From: Syntrophomonadaceae bacterium
GTDB taxonomy: Bacteria > Bacillota > Dethiobacteria > PWVN01
DNA length: 11,819 nt
Assembly (NCBI GenBank): GCA_007136165.1
Contig: SLHK01000020.1
Coordinates: 1 to 11,819 of the forward strand
Direction: 5' to 3'
Below the pieces are notes generated by a model, which was not told where the DNA came from, did not search any database, and was given only the letters and a program-made list of their open reading frames with translations. The translations under genes and the position numbers were made by a program. Position 1 is the first letter of the stretch. Every line of letters begins with the position of its first letter. Of this stretch, positions 6,026 through 11,819 are shown one piece after another.

Positions 6026-8601
6026 TATTTGATGACCAGGTTGAGGAGTTTGTCGGGTACGGAGATAACCTTGATGAGGCGGCCCCGGGCCAGGTATTCG
6101 GCAATCCGCCCTTCCTGCCGGGCTGCCGCCACCAGGTCCTCGTCCCCCGTGCCCACGGGAACGGTGATACGCCCCCGTACCTTACCGTTTACCTGGACCA
6201 CCACTTCCACCTCTTCCACCACCAGGGCTTCCGGATTGAACCGGGGCCAGGGCCTCCGGTGAACGCTGCCTTCCCGCACCAGGGCCTCCTGCCACAGTTC
6301 CTCGCAGATATGGGGTGCGAAGGGGGCCAGCATGGTGACCAGGGTATCCAGGGCTTCCTGCATGAGGGCGGCATTGGGGTTTTCCGCCTCATTCACATAG
6401 GAGTACAGGCTGTTAACCAGCTCCATGATGGCACTCACTGCCGTATTGAAGTTGTATCGCTCCTCCACATCCTCCGTCACCTTGCGCAGGGCAAAATGGA
6501 GGGCGTAATACGCTTCTCTTTCCGCCGGGCCAAATTCCCTGTCCTTATCCCGTCCCTGCCGACCCTCCGAGGCCAGGGCGGCGTAATCCTGGACCAACCT
6601 CCAGACCCGCTTCAGGAAGCGGTAACACCCCTCCACCCCCTGGTCGCTCCAGTCCAGGCTTTTTTCCGGCGGTGCCGCAAACAGGATAAAGAGGCGGCCG
6701 GTATCGGCCCCGTATTTTTCAATAATTTCATCGGGGGTCACCACGTTCCCTTTGGATTTGGACATTTTTGCCCCGTCTTTGTTGACCATCCCCTGGGCCA
6801 GGAGGCGGGTAAAAGGTTCCACTGCCCTGGTCAATCCGGCATCGTGGAGGACCTTGGTGAAAAAGCGGGCGTACATGAGGTGCAAAATGGCATGCTCTAT
6901 ACCGCCGATATACTGGTCAACAGGCATCCAGTAGTCCACGTCTTTCTTGGCGAAGGGCCCTTCGGTATAGCCGGGGCTGCAGTAGCGCAGGAAGTACCAG
7001 GAAGAGCAGATAAAGGTGTCCATAGTGTCCGTCTCCCGGGTGGCACCCCCTCCGCAGTCCGGGCACTCAGCCTGCAGAAACTCCCGGTGGCGGGCCAGGG
7101 GCGACTGCCCCCCCTCTCCCAGTTCCACGTGGTAGGGCAGCTCCACCGGCAGTTCATCTTCAGGGACGGGCCTGGGGCCGCACTTTTCACAGTATATAAT
7201 GGGGATGGGTGCTCCCCAGTACCGCTGCCTGGATATGAGCCAGTCCCGCAGCCGGTAGGTAACCTCCGGTCTGCCGAAGCCCTTTTCTTCAAAATAGGTG
7301 CTGATGCGGGGAATGGCTTCCTCACTGGGCATCCCGTCAAAGGGCCCCGAGTTAATTAAAATCCCGTAATCTTCAAAGGCCGCTTCCAGCTCTCCCCGGA
7401 CCTTTTCGCCGTTTTCACTGCCGCCGCCGTTCCCGCTGCTGCAGCAGCTGCCTCTGCCGCCGGCCCCCTCTTCCCCCGCCTCCTGCCCGGCTCCCGCCCC
7501 GGGAACCTTGGGCGCGATGACTTCCCGGATGGGCAGCCGGTATTTTTTGGCAAAGAGGAAATCCCGCTGGTCGTGGGCAGGGACCCCCATGACGGCCCCG
7601 GTGCCGTAGCTCATGAGGACATAGTTGCCCACCAGGACAGGTACCTCCCGGCCGTTTATGGGGTTCACGGCATAGGAACCCGTAAAGACCCCTTCCTTTT
7701 CCGTCTCCGCCGAGGTACGGCTGATCTCGCTCATCCCCCGCACCCGGCGCACAAAGGCCTTAACCTCCCTTTCCTCGGGGTTGCCCCGGCTCAAGACATC
7801 CACCAGGGGATGTTCCGGCGACAGGACCATGTAGGTGACGCCGTAAATGGTGTCGGGCCGGGTGGTAAAGACGGATATCTCTCCGTCCCCCCCCTTGACG
7901 GGGAAGGTAATGCGGGCGCCGTCACTGCGTCCAATCCAGTTTTTCTGCATAACCTTGACCCGCTCGGGCCAGCCTTCCAGCAGGTCCAGGTCCTCCAGGA
8001 GGCGATCGGCGTAATCGGTGATTTTCAAAAACCACTGCTCCAGGTCCCTGGGCTCCACAGGGGACCCGCAGCGCCAGCAGCCGCCGTTTTCCACCTGTTC
8101 GTTGGCCAGGACCGTCCGGCAGTCGGGGCACCAGTTAACGGCAGCCTTTTTCTTGTAGGCCAGGCCCCGCTTGTAGAGGAGCAGAAAGAGCCACTGGGTC
8201 CAGCGGTAGTAGTCGGGAAGGCAGGAGGTAACCTCCCTGTCCCAGTCATAGCTTAGCCCCAGGGAATCCTGCTGCCGCTTCATTTCCCGAATGTTGGCCA
8301 GAGTCCAGTCGGCCGGATGGGTATTGTTCTCGATGGCGGCATTTTCCGCCGGCAGGCCAAAGGCGTCCCAACCCATGGGGTGCAGCACGTTGTAGCCCTT
8401 CATGGTGAGAAACCTGGCCAGCACATCGCCGATGGAATAAACCCGCATGTGGCCCATGTGGAGTTTACCCGACGGGTAGGGGAACATTTCCAGGCAGTAA
8501 AACTTTTTGCCGCCGGGATCCTGCCGCCTCCCGTGGTAACCCTCCTTTTGCCAGTACTTTTGCCATTTTGGTTCGATTTCTTTGGGGCTGTAGTTTTGCA
8601 T
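6025..8601 (-). CDS. leuS: Leucyl-tRNA synthetase
   Basis: The enzyme charges tRNA-Leu with leucine using ATP, in the cytoplasm. The 858-residue protein carries the class I signatures HMGH (48-51) and KMSKS (612-616). The editing domain includes FTTRPDTIYG (245-254) and HDQRD (343-347). A four-cysteine zinc site lies at C158/C161/C175/C178, and a second CxxC pair set at C471/C474 and C513/C516. The C-terminal end contains VQVNGKVRGRITVP, which is usual for bacterial LeuRS. Between residues 366 and 400 there is a low-complexity stretch rich in Gly, Ser, Ala and Glu that most relatives lack; otherwise the protein is complete. The start at 8599-8601 has GGAGG at seven bases. Expression should be controlled by the T-box leader upstream, which reads uncharged tRNA-Leu. 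The gene forms its own transcription unit. Confidence 0.98.
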   Translation of the reverse strand: MQNYSPKEIEPKWQKYWQKEGYHGRRQDPGGKKFYCLEMFPYPSGKLHMGHMRVYSIGDVLARFLTMKGYNVLHPMGWDAFGLPAENAAIENNTHPADWTLANIREMKRQQDSLGLSYDWDREVTSCLPDYYRWTQWLFLLLYKRGLAYKKKAAVNWCPDCRTVLANEQVENGGCWRCGSPVEPRDLEQWFLKITDYADRLLEDLDLLEGWPERVKVMQKNWIGRSDGARITFPVKGGDGEISVFTTRPDTIYGVTYMVLSPEHPLVDVLSRGNPEEREVKAFVRRVRGMSEISRTSAETEKEGVFTGSYAVNPINGREVPVLVGNYVLMSYGTGAVMGVPAHDQRDFLFAKKYRLPIREVIAPKVPGAGAGQEAGEEGAGGRGSCCSSGNGGGSENGEKVRGELEAAFEDYGILINSGPFDGMPSEEAIPRISTYFEEKGFGRPEVTYRLRDWLISRQRYWGAPIPIIYCEKCGPRPVPEDELPVELPYHVELGEGGQSPLARHREFLQAECPDCGGGATRETDTMDTFICSSWYFLRYCSPGYTEGPFAKKDVDYWMPVDQYIGGIEHAILHLMYARFFTKVLHDAGLTRAVEPFTRLLAQGMVNKDGAKMSKSKGNVVTPDEIIEKYGADTGRLFILFAAPPEKSLDWSDQGVEGCYRFLKRVWRLVQDYAALASEGRQGRDKDREFGPAEREAYYALHFALRKVTEDVEERYNFNTAVSAIMELVNSLYSYVNEAENPNAALMQEALDTLVTMLAPFAPHICEELWQEALVREGSVHRRPWPRFNPEALVVEEVEVVVQVNGKVRGRITVPVGTGDEDLVAAARQEGRIAEYLARGRLIKVISVPDKLLNLVIK

Positions 8602-8640
8602 GTAAATACCTCCGCATCTGTGACCGGGAAGGCCCGGTTA

Positions 8641-8892
8641 AAATAAAAAAACCGCCCCGGTAAGGGACGAGTCGCTGTACCCGCGGTACCACCCTGTTTA
8701 GAGGGAATAAACCCTCTCGCTTCTGTTTCCTTAACGCTGTTCATGCGTTCCGGGAGTACTTTTCTTCCCCCCGGCAGCTCCGGGATGAGTTCTCCAGGGC
8801 AGCCCTGCCGGTTTCCACCTGCCACCGGCTCTCTGCAAAAGGCCTACCCTTGGGTACTGATTCCCTTCCTGGCTTTTTCCTGTATCCAATTA
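8641..8892 (-). promoter_or_regulatory. T-box riboswitch leader of leuS, Leu (CUC) specifier
   Basis: The leader shows the conserved T-box sequence AGGGTGGTACCGCGG (8681-8695), whose bulge pairs with the free 3' end of uncharged tRNA. The upstream Stem I region carries AGAGAG followed by a CCGG hairpin, and the segment GAACTCATCCCGGAGC with CTC at 8787-8789 in specifier position, a leucine codon. Downstream, CGTCCC (8664-8669) pairs with GGGGCG (8653-8658) and is followed by seven Ts (8645-8651), forming the competing terminator. By the known mechanism, uncharged tRNA-Leu stabilises the antiterminator and allows leuS transcription. The specifier choice rests on sequence context, not on a computed fold. 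Confidence 0.95.
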
Positions 8893-8898
8893 AACTCT

Positions 8899-8927
8899 AT
8901 TATAAGAAGTTTAATCCCACTTGTCAA
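8899..8927 (-). promoter_or_regulatory. Consensus sigma-A promoter of the leuS T-box leader
   Basis: TTGACA (8922-8927) and TATAAT (8899-8904) are separated by exactly 17 bases, a perfect match to the housekeeping consensus. The -35 box lies inside the last codons of rsfS, and the stop codon falls in the spacer. Transcription should start near 8892. Confidence 0.93.
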
Positions 8928-9264
8928 CTTTTGGTGCGTTTCCCCAAAGCCTTTCCAGGTTGTAAAACTTCCGCTCCTCCTCCTGGAATATATGAATTAC
9001 CAGGTCGCTGTAATCCAGCAAAACCCAGCGCCCTTCCCGGTAACCGGCCTGGTTCAACAGCTTGATATCAGCATTTTTGAATTCCTCCAGGATGAAATCC
9101 GCCAGGGACTGGACATGGCGCTGGCTGCTGCCGCTCATGATGATAAAGTAATCAGTAATTAAGGATACCCGGCCAATCTCCAATACCGTTACATCCAGGG
9201 CCTTCTTCTCCGCTGCCAGGCCGGCGGCCCGTTTTGCCTTTTCTGTGGCTGTAATTCCTGTCAA
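8911..9264 (-). CDS. rsfS: Ribosome silencing factor RsfS
   Basis: RsfS (formerly YbeB/Iojap) binds ribosomal protein uL14 on the large subunit and blocks joining of the subunits when nutrients are scarce. The 117-residue protein has the normal length. It shows the family segments LITDYFIIMSGSSQRHVQ (35-52), GYREGRWVLLDYSDLVIHIF (74-93) and ERKFYNLERLW. The start codon is TTG at 9262-9264, supported by AGGAGGTGG just upstream. No ATG lies at a sensible place. It follows the LCP gene after 17 bases, so yqeK, the LCP gene and rsfS are very likely one operon. Confidence 0.96.
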   Translation of the reverse strand: MTGITATEKAKRAAGLAAEKKALDVTVLEIGRVSLITDYFIIMSGSSQRHVQSLADFILEEFKNADIKLLNQAGYREGRWVLLDYSDLVIHIFQEEERKFYNLERLWGNAPKVDKWD

Positions 9265-9281
9265 GTATCCACCTCCTGTTG

Positions 9282-10424
9282 TTACCGGTTTACCCGTTCA
9301 AGGTCAAAGTCTTTTCCCAGGATTACCGTTACCATGACTTCCGTTTCCGGCACGGTTTCCCTGAGCAGCTGGGCTCCCTGGATGAGGACCGCCACCTCTT
9401 TGGCAGGGGTCACGTCATCCAGGCGGCTGATGACCCGGGTGTTTTCATAGTTAAAATGGTCTGCATCAGCCACATTGACTACGGTAAAACCCTCCCCCTC
9501 CAGGTACTCCGCCGTCCGCCTGGCCAGGCCCGGCACACCGCTGCCGTTTAAAACCTCCACAATAATATCTTCCCGGGCTCTAAGGCTTCTCCCCAACCGC
9601 ATATACTCCAGGAAGGTTTCCAGGCCCCGGGGGTCCACCACATAAAGAGGAGTTTCCCCTTCTTCCGTCCCCTGCCAGGTTCCCGGCGGCAGGTGAATCT
9701 GCCTCTCGGCCGGCAGGGAGTAATCGGGGGCCGCCCTCATGAGGGCGGTAATCTCCCGCCAACTCAAGTTGGTTTCATAGAGATCCCGGGTTTCCTTGAT
9801 CAAAGCGGGCCAGCGCCAAAAGGGGGTCTCGCCGATGAGTTCCTGAGCAAAGGTTAAGGCCTCCCTTTCCCAACTCCGCACCTCCCCCACCAGCCGGTTA
9901 ATACCCCGTTCCGGGCCTACGGGATAATAGGCTGTGGGGCCGCGGCTCCTGAGGTCCTGTTTCTCTCCTAAGGTCTCAAAAAGGGCCCCTTCCAACACCA
10001 GGTAATAATGGACGGGCTCTCCCGTAATTTCCATAAAGTCCTCCACAACCCCCAATATGCCCTGGAGGGCATAGGCTGCCTTGAAGGTCCTGCTCCCCTC
10101 CTGGGAGGAGGAGTTGCCCGGCAGCAGGAGGCTGTAGGGGTTGTCGCCGTGGCTGCTGATAAAGTAGAGGGACATGAGTTCCTTCTGCTCCTCCTGGCCC
10201 TGAAGCAGTACCAGGAGGTAATTTGGACTATCCCCCTCCTCCACTCCCTTTTTCAGGGAAGCAGCCCAACTGTCCCGGTCCGTCATCTGGTTAAAAAAGC
10301 TGACGGTGTTCACACCCACCCCTACAATGAGCAGGAGCAACAAAACCAGGATGAATAGGGTTATCCTCCGTTTGCGCAGCTTAAGCTTTCTGGACCTGCC
10401 ATAAAGGACGGGATAACGCTGCAC
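9282..10424 (-). CDS. Membrane protein with degenerate LCP domain and LytR_C domain
   Basis: LCP (LytR-CpsA-Psr) proteins attach anionic polymers to peptidoglycan outside the cell. This 380-residue protein has a basic N terminus (KLKLRKRR), one membrane helix (about 21-38), an LCP-like region (about 68-260) and a LytR_C domain (about 286-375, starting IIVEVLNGSGVPGLARRTAE). The LCP match rests on order and spacing: YLLVLLQG (69-76) stands for the first strand, FKAAYALQG (114-122) for the INxAYAxGG segment, VHYYLVLE (138-145) for the following strand, and TNLSWREI for the late helix. The catalytic motifs are missing: the SIPRDT segment reads LLPGNS (100-105), and I find no RSDT or RxR...D motif. 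It may therefore be a binding or structural protein instead of a transferase. It starts with GTG at 10422-10424 after AAAGGAG, which overlaps the yqeK stop codon. Confidence 0.85.
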   Translation of the reverse strand: MQRYPVLYGRSRKLKLRKRRITLFILVLLLLLIVGVGVNTVSFFNQMTDRDSWAASLKKGVEEGDSPNYLLVLLQGQEEQKELMSLYFISSHGDNPYSLLLPGNSSSQEGSRTFKAAYALQGILGVVEDFMEITGEPVHYYLVLEGALFETLGEKQDLRSRGPTAYYPVGPERGINRLVGEVRSWEREALTFAQELIGETPFWRWPALIKETRDLYETNLSWREITALMRAAPDYSLPAERQIHLPPGTWQGTEEGETPLYVVDPRGLETFLEYMRLGRSLRAREDIIVEVLNGSGVPGLARRTAEYLEGEGFTVVNVADADHFNYENTRVISRLDDVTPAKEVAVLIQGAQLLRETVPETEVMVTVILGKDFDLERVNR

Positions 10425-10438
10425 TTTGACTTTCTCCT

Positions 10439-11020
10439 TTATTCTTTCTCTTCTTGCATGAGCTCATTCCAGAAATCCACGGTGGCGGGATGCAGAAGGT
10501 AGTGCTGGCTCAAAACGTAATTTATGGTGCTTTCCACCACCTGTATGAGCCCGCCGGCAAAATCCTCCTGCAAGCGCCGGCGAAGCTCTTCCACGCCGGG
10601 AAAATCCCGGGAGGGCTCCAGAATATCTGCTGCGTAGATAATCCGGGCCAAAGGACTCATTCTTTCCCCTCCGCAGGTGTGGCAGCGAATGGCTGTCAAA
10701 ATCTCCGGATCTTCAATTCCCAGCTCTTCCCGGACCATTTCCGCCCCCACAGGGCCGTGGAGCAGTATAGGGTGAACCTGCATGACGGCATCCACGGGAA
10801 TGCTGAAGCGCCGCGCCTCCCGGAGGAGGGATTCGTCCTCCATCTCCCGGGCATAATCGTGAAGGATGCCGGCGGTGAAAGCCTTATGGCCGGACAGCCC
10901 CCGGGACCCGGCCAGGTCCCTGGCCATACGTCCCACTCCCAGGGAATGAAGGCAAGTTTTCTCCGATAATCGGCGCCGCAGTAAGTCTAAGTACTCTTTT
11001 TCCAACCTCTCCCACCCCAT
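10439..11020 (-). CDS. yqeK: YqeK, HD-domain diadenosine tetraphosphate hydrolase
   Basis: YqeK proteins split Ap4A symmetrically into two ADP and act in the cytoplasm. Counting from the ATG at 11018-11020, the protein has 193 residues, close to the B. subtilis length. Metal-ligand candidates are H25 (CLHSLGV), H54-D55 (GILHDYAR), H83 or H88 (HPILLHGPVGA), H114 (IRCHTCGG) and D132 (IYAADILEPSRDF), in the order expected for this HD family. The gene is the usual neighbour of nadD and rsfS in Firmicutes. A TTG at 11078-11080 would extend the frame by 20 codons, but it lies in the terminator of the upstream gene. The only strong ribosome-binding site, AGGAGG at 11051-11056, is 30 bases from the ATG, so how translation starts is unclear. 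Confidence 0.93.
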   Translation of the reverse strand: MGWERLEKEYLDLLRRRLSEKTCLHSLGVGRMARDLAGSRGLSGHKAFTAGILHDYAREMEDESLLREARRFSIPVDAVMQVHPILLHGPVGAEMVREELGIEDPEILTAIRCHTCGGERMSPLARIIYAADILEPSRDFPGVEELRRRLQEDFAGGLIQVVESTINYVLSQHYLLHPATVDFWNELMQEEKE

Positions 11021-11056
11021 TTGTCTTTTTCGACAAAGAAATGCCGGTTTCCTCCT
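11020..11056 (-). promoter_or_regulatory. Hairpin between the AGGAGG site and the yqeK start codon
   Basis: On the minus strand, AGGAGG (11051-11056) is followed by 13 bases and then TTTGTC-GAAAAA-GACAAA (11020-11037), a perfect 6-bp stem with a 6-base loop. The A of the ATG closes the stem. If it folds, the distance from AGGAGG to the start shrinks from 30 to about 13 bases. The repeat is seen; the bridging role is inferred. Confidence 0.4.
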
Positions 11057-11068
11057 TGCCGGGGCAAT

Positions 11069-11091
11069 AAAAAAAGGCAACCTCAGTTGCC
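11069..11091 (-). terminator. Intrinsic terminator of the RRM gene
   Basis: GGCAAC (11086-11091 on the minus strand) pairs with GTTGCC (11076-11081) around the loop TGAG, followed by seven Ts (11069-11075). It lies 11 bases past the RRM stop codon and separates that gene from yqeK. Confidence 0.92.
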
Positions 11092-11102
11092 AGTTAATAG
11101 TG

Positions 11103-11354
11103 CTAGTTCTCTCTGGGCTTTGCCTCGTTTACAACTATTTTTCTGCCGTCAAGTTCATGCCCGTCCAGGGCAGATATCATCTTGTCCACATCCTCTTCCT
11201 GCACCTCTACGAAACCATACCCCTTTGACCGGCCTGTAGCTCTTTCGGTAATAATCCTGCAGTCCAAGACATTCCCGTGATCGCTAAAAACAGTTTTAAT
11301 TTCTTCTTCTGTAGCGGCCCAAGGAAGATTGCCCACATACAAGGTTTTGACCAT
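11103..11354 (-). CDS. Small RRM-domain RNA-binding protein
   Basis: The 83-residue protein is a single RNA recognition motif with almost nothing outside it. RNP2 is LYVGNL (5-10) and RNP1 is KGYGFVEV (44-51), with the aromatic residues Y6, Y46 and F48 that stack on RNA bases in this family. An acidic helix (EEEIKTVF) and a basic C-terminal end (NEAKPREN) complete the fold. Similar free-standing RRM proteins occur in cyanobacteria and in some Clostridia and Proteobacteria; their targets are mostly unknown. AGGGAGGTG precedes the ATG at 11352-11354. The gene has its own -10 box and terminator, so it is probably expressed separately from nadD and yqeK, although it lies between them. Confidence 0.95.
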   Translation of the reverse strand: MVKTLYVGNLPWAATEEEIKTVFSDHGNVLDCRIITERATGRSKGYGFVEVQEEDVDKMISALDGHELDGRKIVVNEAKPREN

Positions 11355-11394
11355 TATCGATTCACCTCCCTTTAAAGAACGGTAACATATGTTT

Positions 11395-11400
11395 ATTATA
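11395..11400 (-). promoter_or_regulatory. -10 box (TATAAT) of the RRM gene
   Basis: A perfect TATAAT on the minus strand lies 40 bases upstream of the RRM start codon. The -35 position (about 11418-11424) shows only a weak match, TGCATA. A run of eight Ts lies directly upstream of the box. Confidence 0.55.
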
Positions 11401-11451
11401 AAAAAAAAGCCGCAAATTTATGCATTGGCCCGGGCTGTGTTTTTCCCGGGC
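11401..11451 (-). terminator. Possible nadD terminator
   Basis: A 7-bp GC stem (GCCCGGG at 11428-11434 with CCCGGGC at 11445-11451) lies 32 bases past the nadD stop. The T-run (11401-11408) comes 19 bases after the stem, further than in a standard intrinsic terminator, so termination here is uncertain. Confidence 0.4.
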
Positions 11452-11483
11452 GGGAAATCTTTTGTTTGCAATTTGCTGTCAAT

Positions 11484-11819
11484 TCATTTCCAGAGTTTAT
11501 TCTTGATGATATAATGCTCCACCGCTTCCGGGGTCAGGTATTTGATGGTTTTCCCGGAACGCACCCGCTCCCGGATGGCCGTGGAGGAGATGGCCATGGC
11601 GGGAATCTCCAGGTAATACACCTTGTCCAGGATGGAGGACCCGGGCCTGTCCAGGGTTTTTCGCAGCCGGGAAAAGGAGTACCCGGGCCTGGAGGCGGCA
11701 ATGAACTGGCAGGTGTCCAGGAGGTGCTCGTAATCTTTCCAGGTCAGGATATCCAGCATGGCATCGGCGCCGGTGATGAAGTGAAGTCTGGTCTGGGGGC
11801 CGAAAAAATCCTGAAACCA
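11484..11819 (-). CDS. nadD: Nicotinate-nucleotide adenylyltransferase, C-terminal part
   Basis: NadD joins nicotinate mononucleotide and ATP to deamido-NAD, the step before NAD synthetase. The last 111 residues are visible; the N-terminal part with the nucleotide-binding HxGH motif lies beyond the right edge. The visible part opens with WFQDFFGPQTRLHFITGADA and continues MLDILTWKDYEHLLD, the typical central NadD segment. It ends with the conserved ISSTAIRERVRSGKTIKYL (ISSTxIRxR, binding the ATP phosphates in this family) and EAVEHYIIKNKLW. The frame has no stop up to the edge, so an internal Met at 11757-11759 is not the start. The position near yqeK and rsfS is the usual Firmicutes order, except for the RRM gene in between. 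Confidence 0.96.
   Translation of the reverse strand, partial: WFQDFFGPQTRLHFITGADAMLDILTWKDYEHLLDTCQFIAASRPGYSFSRLRKTLDRPGSSILDKVYYLEIPAMAISSTAIRERVRSGKTIKYLTPEAVEHYIIKNKLWK

Noticed and set aside
6019..7359. Long open frame of 446 codons on the plus strand
   Set aside because: It is antisense to leuS, which has all LeuRS motifs; the plus-strand product has no recognisable domain and comes from the GC-rich codon bias.
11021..11080. TTG at 11078-11080 as the yqeK start
   Set aside because: It lies inside the RRM terminator stem, has no ribosome-binding site, and would add 20 residues not found in the family.

Overview
The window looks like chromosomal DNA from a Gram-positive anaerobe of the Clostridia (Moorella, Desulfotomaculum or Thermoanaerobacterales type; this is an inference). 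The reasons are the Firmicutes gene order nadD, yqeK, LCP protein, rsfS, leuS, comEA, a T-box leader in front of leuS, strong Shine-Dalgarno sites, and GC-rich coding sequence. Every gene I can support lies on the minus strand, so the genes are transcribed from the right edge to the left.

Right part (11819 to 8640). This holds the 3' part of nadD (NAD synthesis), a free-standing 83-residue RRM RNA-binding protein with its own -10 box and terminator, and then a tight cluster of yqeK (HD-domain Ap4A hydrolase family), an LCP/LytR_C membrane protein whose LCP active-site motifs look lost, and rsfS (ribosome silencing factor). A consensus promoter starts inside the last codons of rsfS and drives a T-box leader with a Leu (CUC) specifier, followed by leuS.

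Middle (8601 to 2419). leuS encodes leucyl-tRNA synthetase with a low-complexity Gly/Ser/Glu insertion after the editing domain, and ends in two tandem hairpins. Next come comEA (DNA-uptake receptor: membrane anchor, SLBB, helix-hairpin-helix) and a very large UPF0182 membrane protein with seven predicted membrane segments and an acidic repeat tail.

Left part (2418 to 1). This holds rnhA (RNase HI), a 118-bp repeat element next to its stop codon, a DUF4349 lipoprotein with a C-terminal membrane helix, and an IscU/NifU-like Fe-S scaffold with altered residues around two of its three cysteines. After an AT-rich spacer, the first ten codons of an unidentified gene run off the left edge. An 11-bp inverted repeat has one arm over that gene's ribosome-binding site.

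Most of the window is ordinary housekeeping sequence, and I see no clear new multi-gene system. The best leads are the degenerate LCP protein, the REP-like repeat after rnhA, the hairpin over the left-edge ribosome-binding site, the hairpin between Shine-Dalgarno and start codon of yqeK, and the leuS insertion.
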